64,000 nt of DNA from Oscillospiraceae bacterium (GCA_024697625.1 JAILFJ010000113.1:1-64000), one strand, 5' to 3'; positions 31,191-40,793 are shown, counted from the stretch's first letter. Numbers and translations are program-made. The notes: generated by a model not told the origin, from the sequence alone.

Positions 31191-33203
31191 TCAGATGTTC
31201 TGTGCTGCGTGCTCGCCGGCGATGAAGCCGAAGGTCACGGCATGGCCCAGAGAGAGGCCGGGATGGAAGAACGGGTAGTCGGGCGCGCCGTAGAACTGGC
31301 CGCCCAGGTTGCCGACGGCATACAGGCCCGGAATGACCTCGCCCTTCTCGGTGGTGACCCGTCCGTATTCATCGGACAGAACACCCGCAGTGATGGAGGA
31401 GCAGCGGATATGACGGCGGATCCCCCAGAAAGGAGCCGTGTCAAACTTATGCAGGTACTTGGCCGGTTTGCCGAAGTCAAGGTCCTCGCCCTTCTCGCAC
31501 ATTTCGTTGTAGCGGTTAAAGGACTCGACGGTTTTGTCAATGGGAAGGCCCAGCTTCTCAGCCAGCTCTTCGATGGTGTCGGCACGGAAGGTGTCAATCA
31601 GTTCGGGGAAGACACTGACATGCAGGCTGGGATCCTCATCCTTCAGGTAGCGGGCCATAACGAAATCGGGAACGGGGCCGTTGGCATACTCCATATAATT
31701 ATTGTCATAGATCTGGCAGTACCAGCCGAGAGAGCCGGTCTCCTGATGTTCCGGATCCATGTTCTCGCCCTTGAAGCCGGGCTGCCAGCGCAGGACGTTG
31801 GAGATGTATGCCATGTCAACCTCTTCACTGACGAAGCGCTCGCCGTTCATGTTGACAATCAGATAGGGCGGCTCATCCCACATCAGGCCCGCGTCAAAAT
31901 CGTGCATGACACGGCTGTGGGCAACCGGCTCCATGCAGCCGCCGGCTTCGATGGCAAGGATATTTCCGTCACCTGTGCGGTGAACTACCTTCTTGTCAAA
32001 GTTCTCGATATCCGGGCAGAAGCGGCGGACCATGGTTGCATTGTTCTCATAAGCGCCGGTAGCCAGAATGACGGATTTGGCGTTGAACTTGATGTAATTG
32101 CCGTCCAGATCCTTGCCCACGCAGCCGATAACGGCTCCGTCTGCATCCTTGACAAGCTGTACAACAGGAGTGCTGTAGAACACCTGAAGATTGTCGTATT
32201 CTTCGACGGCGTCTTTCAGGATGCCGCTGACCAGGGTGCCGTAGTTGTTGGGCTTGGGTCCGAACCAGGGTGCAAAGACCTCGACCTTGTCCTCGCCGAA
32301 GTCATAGGACTGGGTACCGTCGTGCCAGACACCCGTATAGACTGCGGAAGTGTCCTGATACTTGGTGACGCCGTATTTGTCGTTCTTCCACTCGGTCTCT
32401 TCGGTGATGCCGCTCTTCTCACAGACAAACTTGAGGGCCTCTTCGGAGCGCTCGATATAGGCCTCCAGCAGTTTGCGGTTGTTGCGCCAGCAGTTGACGG
32501 CAGTGGCAAAGGTGAGCCACTTCTTCAGGCCGCCCTCTGTGGAGCCGCTCTTGATGATGGCCGAGGAGCAGTTGCCCTGCGAGACAGCGACGGCTTCCTT
32601 CTGCAGCACTGCAACCCTGGCTCCCATATCGGCAGCCTTGACTGCGGCAATGACGCCGGAGGCGCCGGCACCGGCGACAACGACGTCGACCGTGACTTCC
32701 TGTGCAAAGTCGGTAATCGGGTCCAGCTCTACCGCAGAGGCATTGATGTCATCGGCAGTGATATCCGTCAGAACAAATGCGCTTGAAGACTCGACCATGG
32801 GCTTCACTTTGCCGGAATTGACCGCTTCGCCCCTGGCCTGCGCAATGCAGTTTTTCAGTGCAGTTCTCACGGCGGTACTGGTGATGCTGGCGCCGCTGAC
32901 GCCGTCGATCTCGGCACTCTGTGCAGCCATGATCTGTTCGATCAGCTTGTCTTTTGCAGCCTGGCCGATTGTCGGAGTCTCACCCGAGACATCCAGCTCG
33001 ATGTTTGTAATGCTGTTGGCATCGAAAGTCGCGGTTACCATGACGGTACCCATACCGTCCGCAGTGGCGGAATAGGTGCCGGGCTTATAGATCCCGTCCT
33101 CTGCAAATGCTGTTGTGCCGAGACCGACGCCGGCCATGGCAAGGGTGGCCGCCCCTGCAAGAGAACCTTTCAGGAAGCTTCTTCTGGAGATGTTTTCTGA
33201 CAT
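31191..33203 (-). CDS. Exported flavoprotein reductase with FMN-binding and FAD-binding domains (fumarate/urocanate reductase-like)
   Basis: A 670-residue protein. Residues 1-33 form a Tat-type signal (SRRSFLKGSLAG...AFA). An FMN-binding domain (about 40-115) carries DGVSGASITS, the motif flavinylated by ApbE enzymes. An FAD_binding_2/succinate dehydrogenase-type domain starts at VDVVVAGAGASGVIAAVKAADMG and runs to the C-terminus (VGNLGGQFYGAPDY). Such proteins act outside the membrane as terminal reductases for fumarate, urocanate, cinnamate or similar acceptors. The acceptor cannot be named here. It has its own promoter and converges on tctA. Confidence 0.85.
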   Translation of the reverse strand: MSENISRRSFLKGSLAGAATLAMAGVGLGTTAFAEDGIYKPGTYSATADGMGTVMVTATFDANSITNIELDVSGETPTIGQAAKDKLIEQIMAAQSAEIDGVSGASITSTAVRTALKNCIAQARGEAVNSGKVKPMVESSSAFVLTDITADDINASAVELDPITDFAQEVTVDVVVAGAGASGVIAAVKAADMGARVAVLQKEAVAVSQGNCSSAIIKSGSTEGGLKKWLTFATAVNCWRNNRKLLEAYIERSEEALKFVCEKSGITEETEWKNDKYGVTKYQDTSAVYTGVWHDGTQSYDFGEDKVEVFAPWFGPKPNNYGTLVSGILKDAVEEYDNLQVFYSTPVVQLVKDADGAVIGCVGKDLDGNYIKFNAKSVILATGAYENNATMVRRFCPDIENFDKKVVHRTGDGNILAIEAGGCMEPVAHSRVMHDFDAGLMWDEPPYLIVNMNGERFVSEEVDMAYISNVLRWQPGFKGENMDPEHQETGSLGWYCQIYDNNYMEYANGPVPDFVMARYLKDEDPSLHVSVFPELIDTFRADTIEELAEKLGLPIDKTVESFNRYNEMCEKGEDLDFGKPAKYLHKFDTAPFWGIRRHIRCSSITAGVLSDEYGRVTTEKGEVIPGLYAVGNLGGQFYGAPDYPFFHPGLSLGHAVTFGFIAGEHAAQNI

Positions 33204-33255
33204 ACGCTTGTTCCTTTCGATCAGAGTTTTGAATACAGAGCTTTTGCCGTATTAT

Positions 33256-33284
33256 ATTATAAGCGTATGGTGCTCCAAGGTCAA
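33256..33284 (-). promoter_or_regulatory. Promoter of the flavoprotein gene
   Basis: On the minus strand TTGACC and a perfect TATAAT are separated by 17 bases. The start codon is about 45 bases downstream of the predicted start, with GAAAGGA before it. Confidence 0.7.
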
Positions 33285-33446
33285 GAAAAAATCCTTCAAT
33301 CTGTGAGCATTCATCCATACGCTTCTCGTACATCATCAGACAACCGGTATCTCATTCTGTCCGGACATGCCTGCCGTCGCAAAACGATCTGCTTTCAGGT
33401 CTTTTATCTCCTATGGTACTCCTGTTGCAGCTTTGGTCGTCCTGCT

Positions 33447-34364
33447 TCAGTCTCTCTTTCTGATAATATCCGAGACATCCTGCAGTGAGATGAAAGCCGA
33501 TTCGTCGATTTCTCTGACGATCGTCTTCAGCCGGTTGATCTGAAAATGATTGACGATATAATAGAGGATCTGTTTATCCTCTCTGGTATAGCCGCCGATG
33601 GCGTTGACAATGGTTCCTCCCGACTGGAACTGCTTTCCCAGGGCTTCGGAGATCTCCGCTGCCTTCACCGTGACGATCATGGCGCACTTCGAGCGGTCGA
33701 AGCCTTCCACGATGTAATCGACTGTCTTTGAGCCCACAAAATAGGTCACGATGGAATACAGCGGCAGGATCCAGCTCTGTATGATGATTCCGCAGGCCGT
33801 ATACAGCAGGGTATTGAAGGCCATGACAAAAGTGCCGAGTGAGATTCCGATTCTTTTCGCAAAAATGACCGACAGTACGTCGATGCCGTCGATCGCTCCC
33901 CCGAAGCGGATGGTCATGCCGCTGCCCACCCCCGAAATCACCCCTCCGAAGATCGCACACAGGAGAAGGTCTCTGCCCGCCAGCGGTGACACAAACGAGA
34001 CATCGATCGGCAGGACATTCAGGATCAGAAAAGACATGACGGAATAGACCGAAACCGTAAAGATCGAGTAGAACGTGAACAGCATTCCCTGCATTCTGAG
34101 CCCGAAAAGGAAGATCGGCACGTTCAGCAGAAGCAGAAACAGCGACATGGTCAGGTGCGGAGCAGTGATCTGGTCCAGCAGCATGGACAGCCCCGAGATT
34201 CCGCTGTCGTATAATTTGACCGGATACAGAAAGATAGTGACGCCAAAGGCATTGACAATTCCCGCCAATGCAAGAAATATAAGGTTTTGAGTGCGCAGGC
34301 TTTTCAGTGCCGCGCGGCGCTTCTTCTTCTCATTATTCTCTGTGTTCTTATTATTCTTATTCAT
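33447..34364 (-). CDS. YitT family membrane protein
   Basis: A 305-residue protein with an N-terminal basic tail, five to six helices and a C-terminal DUF2179 domain (about 215-300, CAMIVTVKAAEISEALGKQF then GGYTREDKQILYYIV). This is the standard YitT architecture. Motifs include LYDSGISGLSMLL and RFGGAIDGIDVLSV. YitT proteins are widespread in Firmicutes and their transported substrate is unknown. Its ATG overlaps the trmL stop by 4 bases, so the two are coupled. Confidence 0.9.
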   Translation of the reverse strand: MNKNNKNTENNEKKKRRAALKSLRTQNLIFLALAGIVNAFGVTIFLYPVKLYDSGISGLSMLLDQITAPHLTMSLFLLLLNVPIFLFGLRMQGMLFTFYSIFTVSVYSVMSFLILNVLPIDVSFVSPLAGRDLLLCAIFGGVISGVGSGMTIRFGGAIDGIDVLSVIFAKRIGISLGTFVMAFNTLLYTACGIIIQSWILPLYSIVTYFVGSKTVDYIVEGFDRSKCAMIVTVKAAEISEALGKQFQSGGTIVNAIGGYTREDKQILYYIVNHFQINRLKTIVREIDESAFISLQDVSDIIRKRD

Positions 34365-34870
34365 AGTACCCTTTTCATATCTGTTTCATTCCACGACAGT
34401 CTGTGCAGTTCTCCCTGTTTTTCCAGCCCTGCATAGTCGATGTGGCGCAGTGCTTCAAAGAGCGCTGCGGCCACGGCATTCGACAGGTTCAGCGAGCGTT
34501 CTCCCGGAACCATCGGGATGCGGACACAGCGTTCCGGATTGGCTGCCAGGATTTCCTCCGGGATGCCGGCGCTCTCCTTGCCAAACATCAGAAAGTCTCC
34601 GTCCCGGTAATCTCCTTCCGCAATTGTTCGGTGGGCTTTGGTCGTCAGAAACCAGATCCGTGCCTCCGGGTGACAAGCCAGGAACTCTTCGTAGCTGTCG
34701 TATTCCCTTACGCCGAGGCGCGGCCAGTAATCCAGTCCCGCGCGCCGGACAGACTTTTCATCCGTCAGAAAGCCCAGCGGGCGAATCAGATGCAGGCTCG
34801 CCCCGGCACAGATGCAGGTTCTTCCGATCGCGCCGGTATTCCCGGGCTGTTCAGGTTCATGCAGAACCAC
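34361..34870 (-). CDS. trmL: tRNA (cytidine(34)-2'-O)-methyltransferase
   Basis: A 169-residue SPOUT methyltransferase of the TrmL type, which modifies the wobble base of tRNA-Leu. Key motifs are VLHEPEQPGNTGAIGRTC at the start, FGKESAGIPEEIL, and IPMVPGERSLNLSNAVA with the trefoil-knot SAM site. The only standard start is GTG at 34870, but it has no suitably placed binding site. A strong GAGGTGA lies 7 bases before an in-frame ATC at 34883-34885, directly after a stop codon, so initiation at ATC, adding five residues, is plausible. Confidence 0.85.
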   Translation of the reverse strand: MVLHEPEQPGNTGAIGRTCICAGASLHLIRPLGFLTDEKSVRRAGLDYWPRLGVREYDSYEEFLACHPEARIWFLTTKAHRTIAEGDYRDGDFLMFGKESAGIPEEILAANPERCVRIPMVPGERSLNLSNAVAAALFEALRHIDYAGLEKQGELHRLSWNETDMKRVL

Positions 34871-34919
34871 TCCGAAACTCGCGATATCTCACCTCGCCGA
34901 CCCATCTTTGTTCTCTGTG

Positions 34920-34948
34920 ATGATACCACAGTTCCTCCGCAGTCTCAA
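34920..34948 (-). promoter_or_regulatory. Promoter of the trmL-yitT operon
   Basis: On the minus strand TTGAGA and TATCAT are separated by 17 bases. Confidence 0.6.
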
Positions 34949-34988
34949 CAGGAAACTGTGTGAAGAACACAGGTGTAGAGAAAACCTG

Positions 34989-35017
34989 TTGTCAGCGCCG
35001 CTGCAATCTGCTATAAT
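34989..35017 (+). promoter_or_regulatory. Promoter of the DNA-deoxyinosine glycosylase gene
   Basis: TTGTCA, 17 bases and TATAAT, placing the start near 35024 and about 32 bases before the ATG. Confidence 0.7.
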
Positions 35018-35055
35018 CTGGCTGATTCAACTGCAATATTCTGGAGAACAAGGTC

Positions 35056-35568
35056 ATGCGCAGCATCAGCACTCTGCAGCATCCGATTCCGCCGACCTGG
35101 GATCGGGATTCCGAAATACTGATTCTCGGGAGCTTTCCCTCTGTGAAGTCCCGGGAATGCGGCTATTATTACGGCCATCCGCAGAACCGCTTCTGGAAGG
35201 TGCTGGCTTCGGTCTTTCAGGACGACTGTCCGGGCTCAAAGGATGAGAAGCGGGGCTTTCTGCTACGCCACCATGTCGCCGTATGGGATGTGATTGCATC
35301 CTGCGGGATCGCCGGTTCCGCCGACAGCAGCATACGGGACGCGGTTCCGAACGATATCCGGATGATCCTGTCCGGTGCGGAGATCCGTCAGATTATCTGC
35401 AACGGCAGCACGTCCTTCCGGCTCTATAACCGGCTGATTCTCCCGGTCACGGGACGGGAAGCAGTCTGTCTCCCCTCCACCAGTCCGGCCAACGCGGGCT
35501 GGACGCAGGATCGGCTCCGCGAGGCATGGTCCGTCATCGCTGAGACCGGACACGATCCGAATTCATAA
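35056..35568 (+). CDS. DNA-deoxyinosine glycosylase (uracil-DNA glycosylase superfamily)
   Basis: A 170-residue protein of the hypoxanthine-DNA glycosylase branch (UDG family 6). The N-terminal LILGSFPSVKSRECGYYYGHPQNRFW holds the base-recognition and catalytic loop, in which Asn, rather than Asp, is typical of this branch. Near the C-terminus, CLPSTSPANAG is the DNA-intercalation loop. It removes deaminated adenine (hypoxanthine) from DNA. It is followed 18 bases later by the Na/Pi cotransporter gene, so they are probably cotranscribed. Confidence 0.88.
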   Translation: MRSISTLQHPIPPTWDRDSEILILGSFPSVKSRECGYYYGHPQNRFWKVLASVFQDDCPGSKDEKRGFLLRHHVAVWDVIASCGIAGSADSSIRDAVPNDIRMILSGAEIRQIICNGSTSFRLYNRLILPVTGREAVCLPSTSPANAGWTQDRLREAWSVIAETGHDPNS

Positions 35569-35586
35569 CACAGGAGGATTTCCGAA

Positions 35587-37341
35587 TTGAATATTCAGGA
35601 TATCATTACGCTGTTGGGCGGCGTAGCGCTGTTCCTGTTCGGCATGTCCCTGATGGGCGAAGGGCTGAAAAAGGTCGCCGGAAACAAGATGGAGCTGGTG
35701 CTCTATCGCCTGTCCAGCACGCCCGTGCGCGGGGTCCTGCTTGGAACCGGGGTAACCGCGATCATCCAGTCCAGTTCTGCCACTTCAGCCATGGTGGTCG
35801 GCTTTGTGAACTCCGGCATGATGAAGCTGCAGCAGGCACTCCCGGTGATCGAAGGTGCTCTGATCGGTACCAGCATCACAGGATGGATTATCTGCCTGTC
35901 CAGTCTCCAGGGCGCCGGCTGGATCAAGATTCTGTCCGCTTCTAGCCTCGCAGCGATTGTTTCAGTGGTGGGCATCGTGCTGCGGATGTTCTCAAAGAAG
36001 CAGGTCCGGCGCCACACCGGCGAGATCATGCTGGGTTTTGCCGTGCTGATGTTCGGCATGCAGACCATGAGCGGAGCAGTGGAGCCGCTGAAGGGCAGCC
36101 CCGTCTTCATAGAGCTCATGACCAGCTTTTCGCATCCGCTGGTCGGGATGCTGGTCGGCGCGGTATTCACAGCGATCCTGCAGAGTGCATCCGCCGCAGT
36201 CGGTATCCTGCAGGCACTCAGCATGACCGGTGCGGTGACTTTTGAGATCGCCTGGCCCATGATTCTGGGCATCGGTGTCGGTTCCGCCACACCCGTGCTG
36301 CTGTCCGCAATCGGCGCCAAGTCCGACGGCCGCCGTTCTGCCCTGCTGTACCTGCTCATCGAACTGGTCGCCGCCGTTGTTTTCGCCGCGATCTATTACG
36401 GAGCGGAAGCAGTACTGAATCTTGGTCTCGACAGCTTTGTCATGAGCCCGGTGACCATCGCCGCTGTCAACACCGGCTTCCGTGTGCTCAGTATTGCCCT
36501 GGTGCTTCCCTTCAACCGGCATATGATCGCTCTGAGCGAGCGCCTGATCAGACCCAGCGAAGCGGAAACACTCGTGAATGATTCGCTCGACCGTCTGGAC
36601 GAACGCTTTCTGGCTCATCCTCCGCTGGCTGTAGAGCAGAGCCGGCTGACCACAAATGACATGCTGGAGACCTCACGTCAGAACCTCATGGAGGCGCTTG
36701 CTCTCCTGGTCAATTTCAGTGAAGAGAGTTTTGCTGCCGTTCAGGCCCGTGAGGATCGGGTTGATCAGTATGAGGACCGTATCGGCAGCTATCTGGTCCG
36801 TCTGAATTCCATGGAGCTCAATCACTCACAGAGCAGTGAAGTCTCCAAGATTCTGCACACCCTCAGCGATTTTGAACGTATCAGCGATCACGCAATGAAT
36901 CTCGCCGAAACCGCCCGTGAAATCCATGAGAGAAAGATTCATTTCTCTGAAGAAGGCGAGCGCGAGCTGAACGTGCTGCTTCAGGCGGTCTATGAGATCC
37001 TGCGTCTTTCCTTCAACGCTTTCTCCTCCAACGACACCGCGCTGGCTTATCGTGTCGAGCCGTTGGAGGAGCATATCGACGAGCTGTGCGACGAGATGAA
37101 GCTGCACCACGTTGAGCGTCTCCAGACCGGTGAATGCTCCATCAGTCTCGGCTTTGTCTATAATGACCTGCTTACCAACCTGGAGCGCGTCGCCGACCAC
37201 TGCTCCAATGTGGCCATCGCCGTAATCGAGACGGAAGAGGACGCCTATGACGCCCACGACTATGTGATCCGTCTGCGGGAACAGCGTGTTCATCATTTTG
37301 ACGCCTATTACAATGAATACTGCGAAAAATATGTGATCTGA
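35587..37341 (+). CDS. Na/Pi cotransporter family protein with PhoU domain
   Basis: A 584-residue protein. Residues 1-310 form the membrane domain with two inverted repeats; the QSSSATSAM signature near residue 61 and its degenerate partner LQSASAAVG near 200 are the PNaS hallmark. Residues 350-560 form a PhoU-like helical domain (FERISDHAMNLAE and VADHCSNVA, the ExxxD metal motifs). The family imports phosphate coupled to sodium. It starts at TTG with AGGAGG 9 bases upstream. There is no PstSCAB operon nearby. Confidence 0.92.
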   Translation: MNIQDIITLLGGVALFLFGMSLMGEGLKKVAGNKMELVLYRLSSTPVRGVLLGTGVTAIIQSSSATSAMVVGFVNSGMMKLQQALPVIEGALIGTSITGWIICLSSLQGAGWIKILSASSLAAIVSVVGIVLRMFSKKQVRRHTGEIMLGFAVLMFGMQTMSGAVEPLKGSPVFIELMTSFSHPLVGMLVGAVFTAILQSASAAVGILQALSMTGAVTFEIAWPMILGIGVGSATPVLLSAIGAKSDGRRSALLYLLIELVAAVVFAAIYYGAEAVLNLGLDSFVMSPVTIAAVNTGFRVLSIALVLPFNRHMIALSERLIRPSEAETLVNDSLDRLDERFLAHPPLAVEQSRLTTNDMLETSRQNLMEALALLVNFSEESFAAVQAREDRVDQYEDRIGSYLVRLNSMELNHSQSSEVSKILHTLSDFERISDHAMNLAETAREIHERKIHFSEEGERELNVLLQAVYEILRLSFNAFSSNDTALAYRVEPLEEHIDELCDEMKLHHVERLQTGECSISLGFVYNDLLTNLERVADHCSNVAIAVIETEEDAYDAHDYVIRLREQRVHHFDAYYNEYCEKYVI

Positions 37342-37418
37342 GGAACGCTGCTTTCCGTTGGATTCCCCCGCTGGTTTACGATTGATGCGGATGATCTCCA
37401 GTCAGAACAGGTTCATAA

Positions 37419-37466
37419 GCGGAACAGCCCGGCTTCTGTGATGGAGCCGGGCTGTTCCGCCGTTTT
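37419..37466 (+). terminator. Long-stem terminator after the Na/Pi cotransporter gene
   Basis: The 16-base perfect stem runs GCGGAACAGCCCGGCT (37419-37434) to 37445-37460 with a 10-base loop, followed by CGTTTT. The T-run is short, so it may also act bidirectionally with hslO. Nothing else is seen in the 37342-37595 gap. Confidence 0.7.
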
Positions 37467-37595
37467 CGGTCTGTTTCTCTTATCCCATCCGGCGCTTCGG
37501 ATGCACATCGCAGAGCCGGATGGAAATACTGTTTCTTTTCTCTCTTACCCGCGCAGGCCCGGCAAATACAGCAAAGCGATTCGCAGCATTCACCT

Positions 37596-38474
37596 TCATA
37601 CCCGTCCGCCTGTCTTCAGACTGAGGAGCTCCTCCGGCAGGAAGACGTACTGTTTTCCGCAGAACTGGCAGTTCACTTCCGTCGGCTTTCCTGTATCCGC
37701 GAGTTCCTGCAGCGTCTCCTCTCCCGTGCTCTTCAGCGCAGCGGCGACGCGGTCACGGCTGCAGCAGCAGCGCCACGCGACCTCTTCTCTGGCCAGGATC
37801 TCAGGCTGCAGGCCCCTGAGGACCTGGTTTACAAGCTCTTCCGGCCCGTCTTCGTGCAGGATCGTTGTGAGCTGGTCCATCATAAAAATATTGTCCTCGA
37901 TCTTCCGGATCAGTTCCTCTGATGCTCCGGGCAGAAGCTGAACCAGGAAGCCGCCGGCTGCCAGGATCCTTCTGTCCTTGCCTACCAGTACACCGAGGCC
38001 GCAGGCAGACGGAATCTGTTCGCTCTCCACAAGATAACTTGTCAGATCCTCCGCAATCTCTCCGGATACCAGCTCCACACTCCCGATATACGGCTCGCGC
38101 AGTCCAAGATCCCGGCTCACGGTCAGCGTGCCGTTTCTGCCGACAAGCCCCCCGACATCAAGCTTTCCGTCCGCTCTCGTTGGAAGATCTGCCCTGGGTT
38201 CATCCGCATATCCGCGTACGTTGCCCTTGCTGTCCGAGACTGCAACGACACTCCCGATCGGACCTCCGCCGTTCACCCGCAGTGTCAGTGTGTCTTTCTC
38301 GCCCTTCATGGCATTGCCCAGGAGGGAGGCGCCCAGCATCAGCCTGCCCAGAGCGGCGCTCGCCGTCGGGCTGAGGTCATGGATTCTCCGCGCCTCCTCA
38401 ACCATATCCGCGGCCGTAATGACAGACAGTCTGATCTGTTCCTGTGCGGAAACCACCCGCAGAATCTCGCCCAT
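37596..38474 (-). CDS. hslO: Redox-regulated chaperone Hsp33
   Basis: A 292-residue Hsp33. The N-terminal dimerisation and substrate-binding domain includes RVNGGGPIGSVVAV and SLLGNAMKG. The C-terminal redox switch has the zinc ligands as C-x-C (WRCCCSRDRV) and C-x-x-C (NCQFCGKQY). On oxidation these cysteines form disulfides, zinc is released and the chaperone binds unfolded proteins. AAGGAGG precedes the ATG. It stands downstream of the SpoIIE phosphatase gene in the same direction, with a gap of about 105 bases. Confidence 0.95.
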   Translation of the reverse strand: MGEILRVVSAQEQIRLSVITAADMVEEARRIHDLSPTASAALGRLMLGASLLGNAMKGEKDTLTLRVNGGGPIGSVVAVSDSKGNVRGYADEPRADLPTRADGKLDVGGLVGRNGTLTVSRDLGLREPYIGSVELVSGEIAEDLTSYLVESEQIPSACGLGVLVGKDRRILAAGGFLVQLLPGASEELIRKIEDNIFMMDQLTTILHEDGPEELVNQVLRGLQPEILAREEVAWRCCCSRDRVAAALKSTGEETLQELADTGKPTEVNCQFCGKQYVFLPEELLSLKTGGRV

Positions 38475-38580
38475 TTTTTCCTCCTTCAGATCTGTTTTCT
38501 TTTCTCTGTGAACCGCCGCCGATTCTTCAATCCGATGCTATCTCTGCGGCAGGCTCTCCTGTTGACACATCCGGGATTGA

Positions 38581-40746
38581 TTATGCATTCGGTCCCTTGT
38601 ATTCCAGGCACAGCATGGTCAGATCGTCAAACTGCTCGGCATCTCCCACAAAGGCATCCACTGCTTCGCGTACCTGTTTCAGCACCTGCTTCGGGCTGGC
38701 TTCGGTATCCTGGTTGAGTGCGTCGAGCATTCGCTCCGGGCCAAAGAGCTCGTTATCCTTGTTGGTCGCTTCAGGCACCCCGTCCGTATAGACAAACAGC
38801 CTCTCTCCGGGAAGAAGCTTCAATTCGTATTCCTTATAGATCATCCCGTCCATGCCGCCGATGACAAAGCCGTGCTTATCCTTGTAGAGCTCACATCTGC
38901 CGCCCGGCTGCATCAGCACGGGGTACTCATGTCCGGCATTGGCAGCGACCAGTCTGCCCGTACTGATCTCCAGGATTCCCAGCCAGACCGTGACGAACAT
39001 CTCTTCGCGGTTATTCTGACAGATGGCTTCATTGGTGCTTCGCATGATCTCCGCAGGAGACTTTCCCTGCTTTGCGTAGCTTGCGAGGATGATGCGGGAC
39101 GCCATCATAAAGAGCGCTGCCGGGACTCCCTTTCCGGACACGTCCGCCATGACCACACAGAGGTGATCATCATCCACAAGGAAGAAATCGTAGAAGTCTC
39201 CGCCGACCTCTTTCGCCGGATCCATGCTTGCATAGATGTCGAACTCGCTTCTCTCCGGGAAAGCAGGATAAGTATTCGGCAGCATATCTGACTGGATACG
39301 GTTAGCCAGAGCCAGCTCCGTCCCGATCCGCTCCTTTTCCGCTGTGATCTCTGTGATCTGCCTGATGTAATCCTTTGTTTTTCTGGACAGAGACGCGAAG
39401 GATTCTGCCAGGATTTCGATCTCGTCATTCGTGCGATAGATCTTTTCCATCTCAAAGACGCTGTCGCTCCCGCTCAGGGAATTGATGCGCCGTGTCATAT
39501 GCTCGACCGGCTTTACAATTCTGCCGGCGGTGACAAGCGCTCCGGTCACACCAAGCAGAGTCAGGGCAATCGTCAGGACCAGGATCGTCTGTGAAGAATG
39601 CTTCGCCCCGTCCTGGAATACATCGAGTGCCTCTTCGTTGATCATGTCGTAACTGTTCAGCATCGCGACGGTAGGCTGTCGGGTCAGTTCCTTTTCCACG
39701 ATGCACAGTACGGCCCAGCCGACTGTCGGCATCGACGTGCCTGTCATATAGTATTCTTTCCCGTCCACACGGATTGTCTCAAGCCCGGTCGCTCCGTTCA
39801 GCGCATCTGTTACAAGCTGGGCGAGTTCGGCGTTCTCACTCTGTCTCAGATCCGGTGCGGAGGAAGAAATCTCCGGGCTGAAAATCCCCTCCTTCTGCGG
39901 CGAGAAGAGCACCTGTCCCGACTCGTTGATCACGCAGAGGAAGCTGCCGTCTCCTGTGGAGTTTTCGACATAATCGCGGATCGAGGTGAGGAAGATGTCC
40001 GCACCGACGACAGCGACAACCTCATTGTCTTTGTATACGGGTGCGGCGCAGACCAGCCCTGCAATATCGGTGAATGTATCCAGCTCCACGCCGGTAAAAA
40101 TCACTTCTCCGGTCTCAATTGCCTCCCGGTACCACGGCCTCTCGCGCACCGGGAAGTTATAGACTTCACCGTTCTCGTCGAAGTACGCCCCTGCGCGGTC
40201 ATCCACGTACAGGATATTTCCGTCTGTCGTTGCAATGAAGCAGGAGCTGAGCTTATCCGAATTGCTGAACATCGACAGCATGACCTCGCTCATATTGGCA
40301 GCCAGCGCAAGTGATTCGGAGGCATACGGATCCACACCGGCTTCGTGCTGGACCTGCACTGTGGGAACTCCGTCAGTGCTCTTATCGGGCGGATAAAACG
40401 GGTGTGGGGAGAACATGTCTGCATACTCATATAACTGGGTAGCGAAGGTCTGCAGCGTCATAACGTCCGTCTTCACGTCGCCGAAAAGGTCGCTTGCAAT
40501 ATATGCCTGCAGCGCAGTTGTCTTTGTCATGGTGGATTCCAGGACCGCTTTCATCGTCGCTTCCGAAACTTCGGTGATGGATTCCTGCTGCTCCGCACTC
40601 GCCTTCTCAACGATCTGTGACAGACTGCGCTGCTGATGGACACTTACCGCAGCAAATGCGACGATCAGAGCGATAATGTTGAGCAAAATCAGATTGAACA
40701 GCTTCTGCTGCAGACCGCCCAGTTTGATACCGTGAATTATTTTCAT
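38581..40746 (-). CDS. Membrane sensor SpoIIE-family protein phosphatase (dCache-HAMP-PP2C)
   Basis: A 721-residue protein. One helix (about 15-38) is followed by a large extracytoplasmic region of double-Cache type (about 40-370; FNFPVRERPWYREAIE-like and VVGADIFLTSI segments). A second helix (about 385-405), a HAMP domain (GRIVKPVEHMTRRI) and a SpoIIE/RsbU-type PP2C domain follow (about 475-715; GGDFYDFF, MADVSGKGVPAALFM, FVYTDGVPEA). Such phosphatases dephosphorylate anti-sigma-factor antagonists in response to a ligand. No partner-switch genes are adjacent. The start at 40746 has GAGG 8 bases upstream and is preferred to a GTG 27 bases earlier. Confidence 0.9.
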   Translation of the reverse strand: MKIIHGIKLGGLQQKLFNLILLNIIALIVAFAAVSVHQQRSLSQIVEKASAEQQESITEVSEATMKAVLESTMTKTTALQAYIASDLFGDVKTDVMTLQTFATQLYEYADMFSPHPFYPPDKSTDGVPTVQVQHEAGVDPYASESLALAANMSEVMLSMFSNSDKLSSCFIATTDGNILYVDDRAGAYFDENGEVYNFPVRERPWYREAIETGEVIFTGVELDTFTDIAGLVCAAPVYKDNEVVAVVGADIFLTSIRDYVENSTGDGSFLCVINESGQVLFSPQKEGIFSPEISSSAPDLRQSENAELAQLVTDALNGATGLETIRVDGKEYYMTGTSMPTVGWAVLCIVEKELTRQPTVAMLNSYDMINEEALDVFQDGAKHSSQTILVLTIALTLLGVTGALVTAGRIVKPVEHMTRRINSLSGSDSVFEMEKIYRTNDEIEILAESFASLSRKTKDYIRQITEITAEKERIGTELALANRIQSDMLPNTYPAFPERSEFDIYASMDPAKEVGGDFYDFFLVDDDHLCVVMADVSGKGVPAALFMMASRIILASYAKQGKSPAEIMRSTNEAICQNNREEMFVTVWLGILEISTGRLVAANAGHEYPVLMQPGGRCELYKDKHGFVIGGMDGMIYKEYELKLLPGERLFVYTDGVPEATNKDNELFGPERMLDALNQDTEASPKQVLKQVREAVDAFVGDAEQFDDLTMLCLEYKGPNA

Positions 40747-40793
40747 ATAATCAGCCTCTTCCGTCGCAGTCACTGTACTGAAGACAGGATTTT

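Noticed and set aside
31080..32786. Plus-strand reading frame of 568 codons opposite the flavoprotein
   Set aside because: It begins before the hairpin at 31115 and overlaps a clear Tat-type flavoprotein; its composition is that of an antisense frame.
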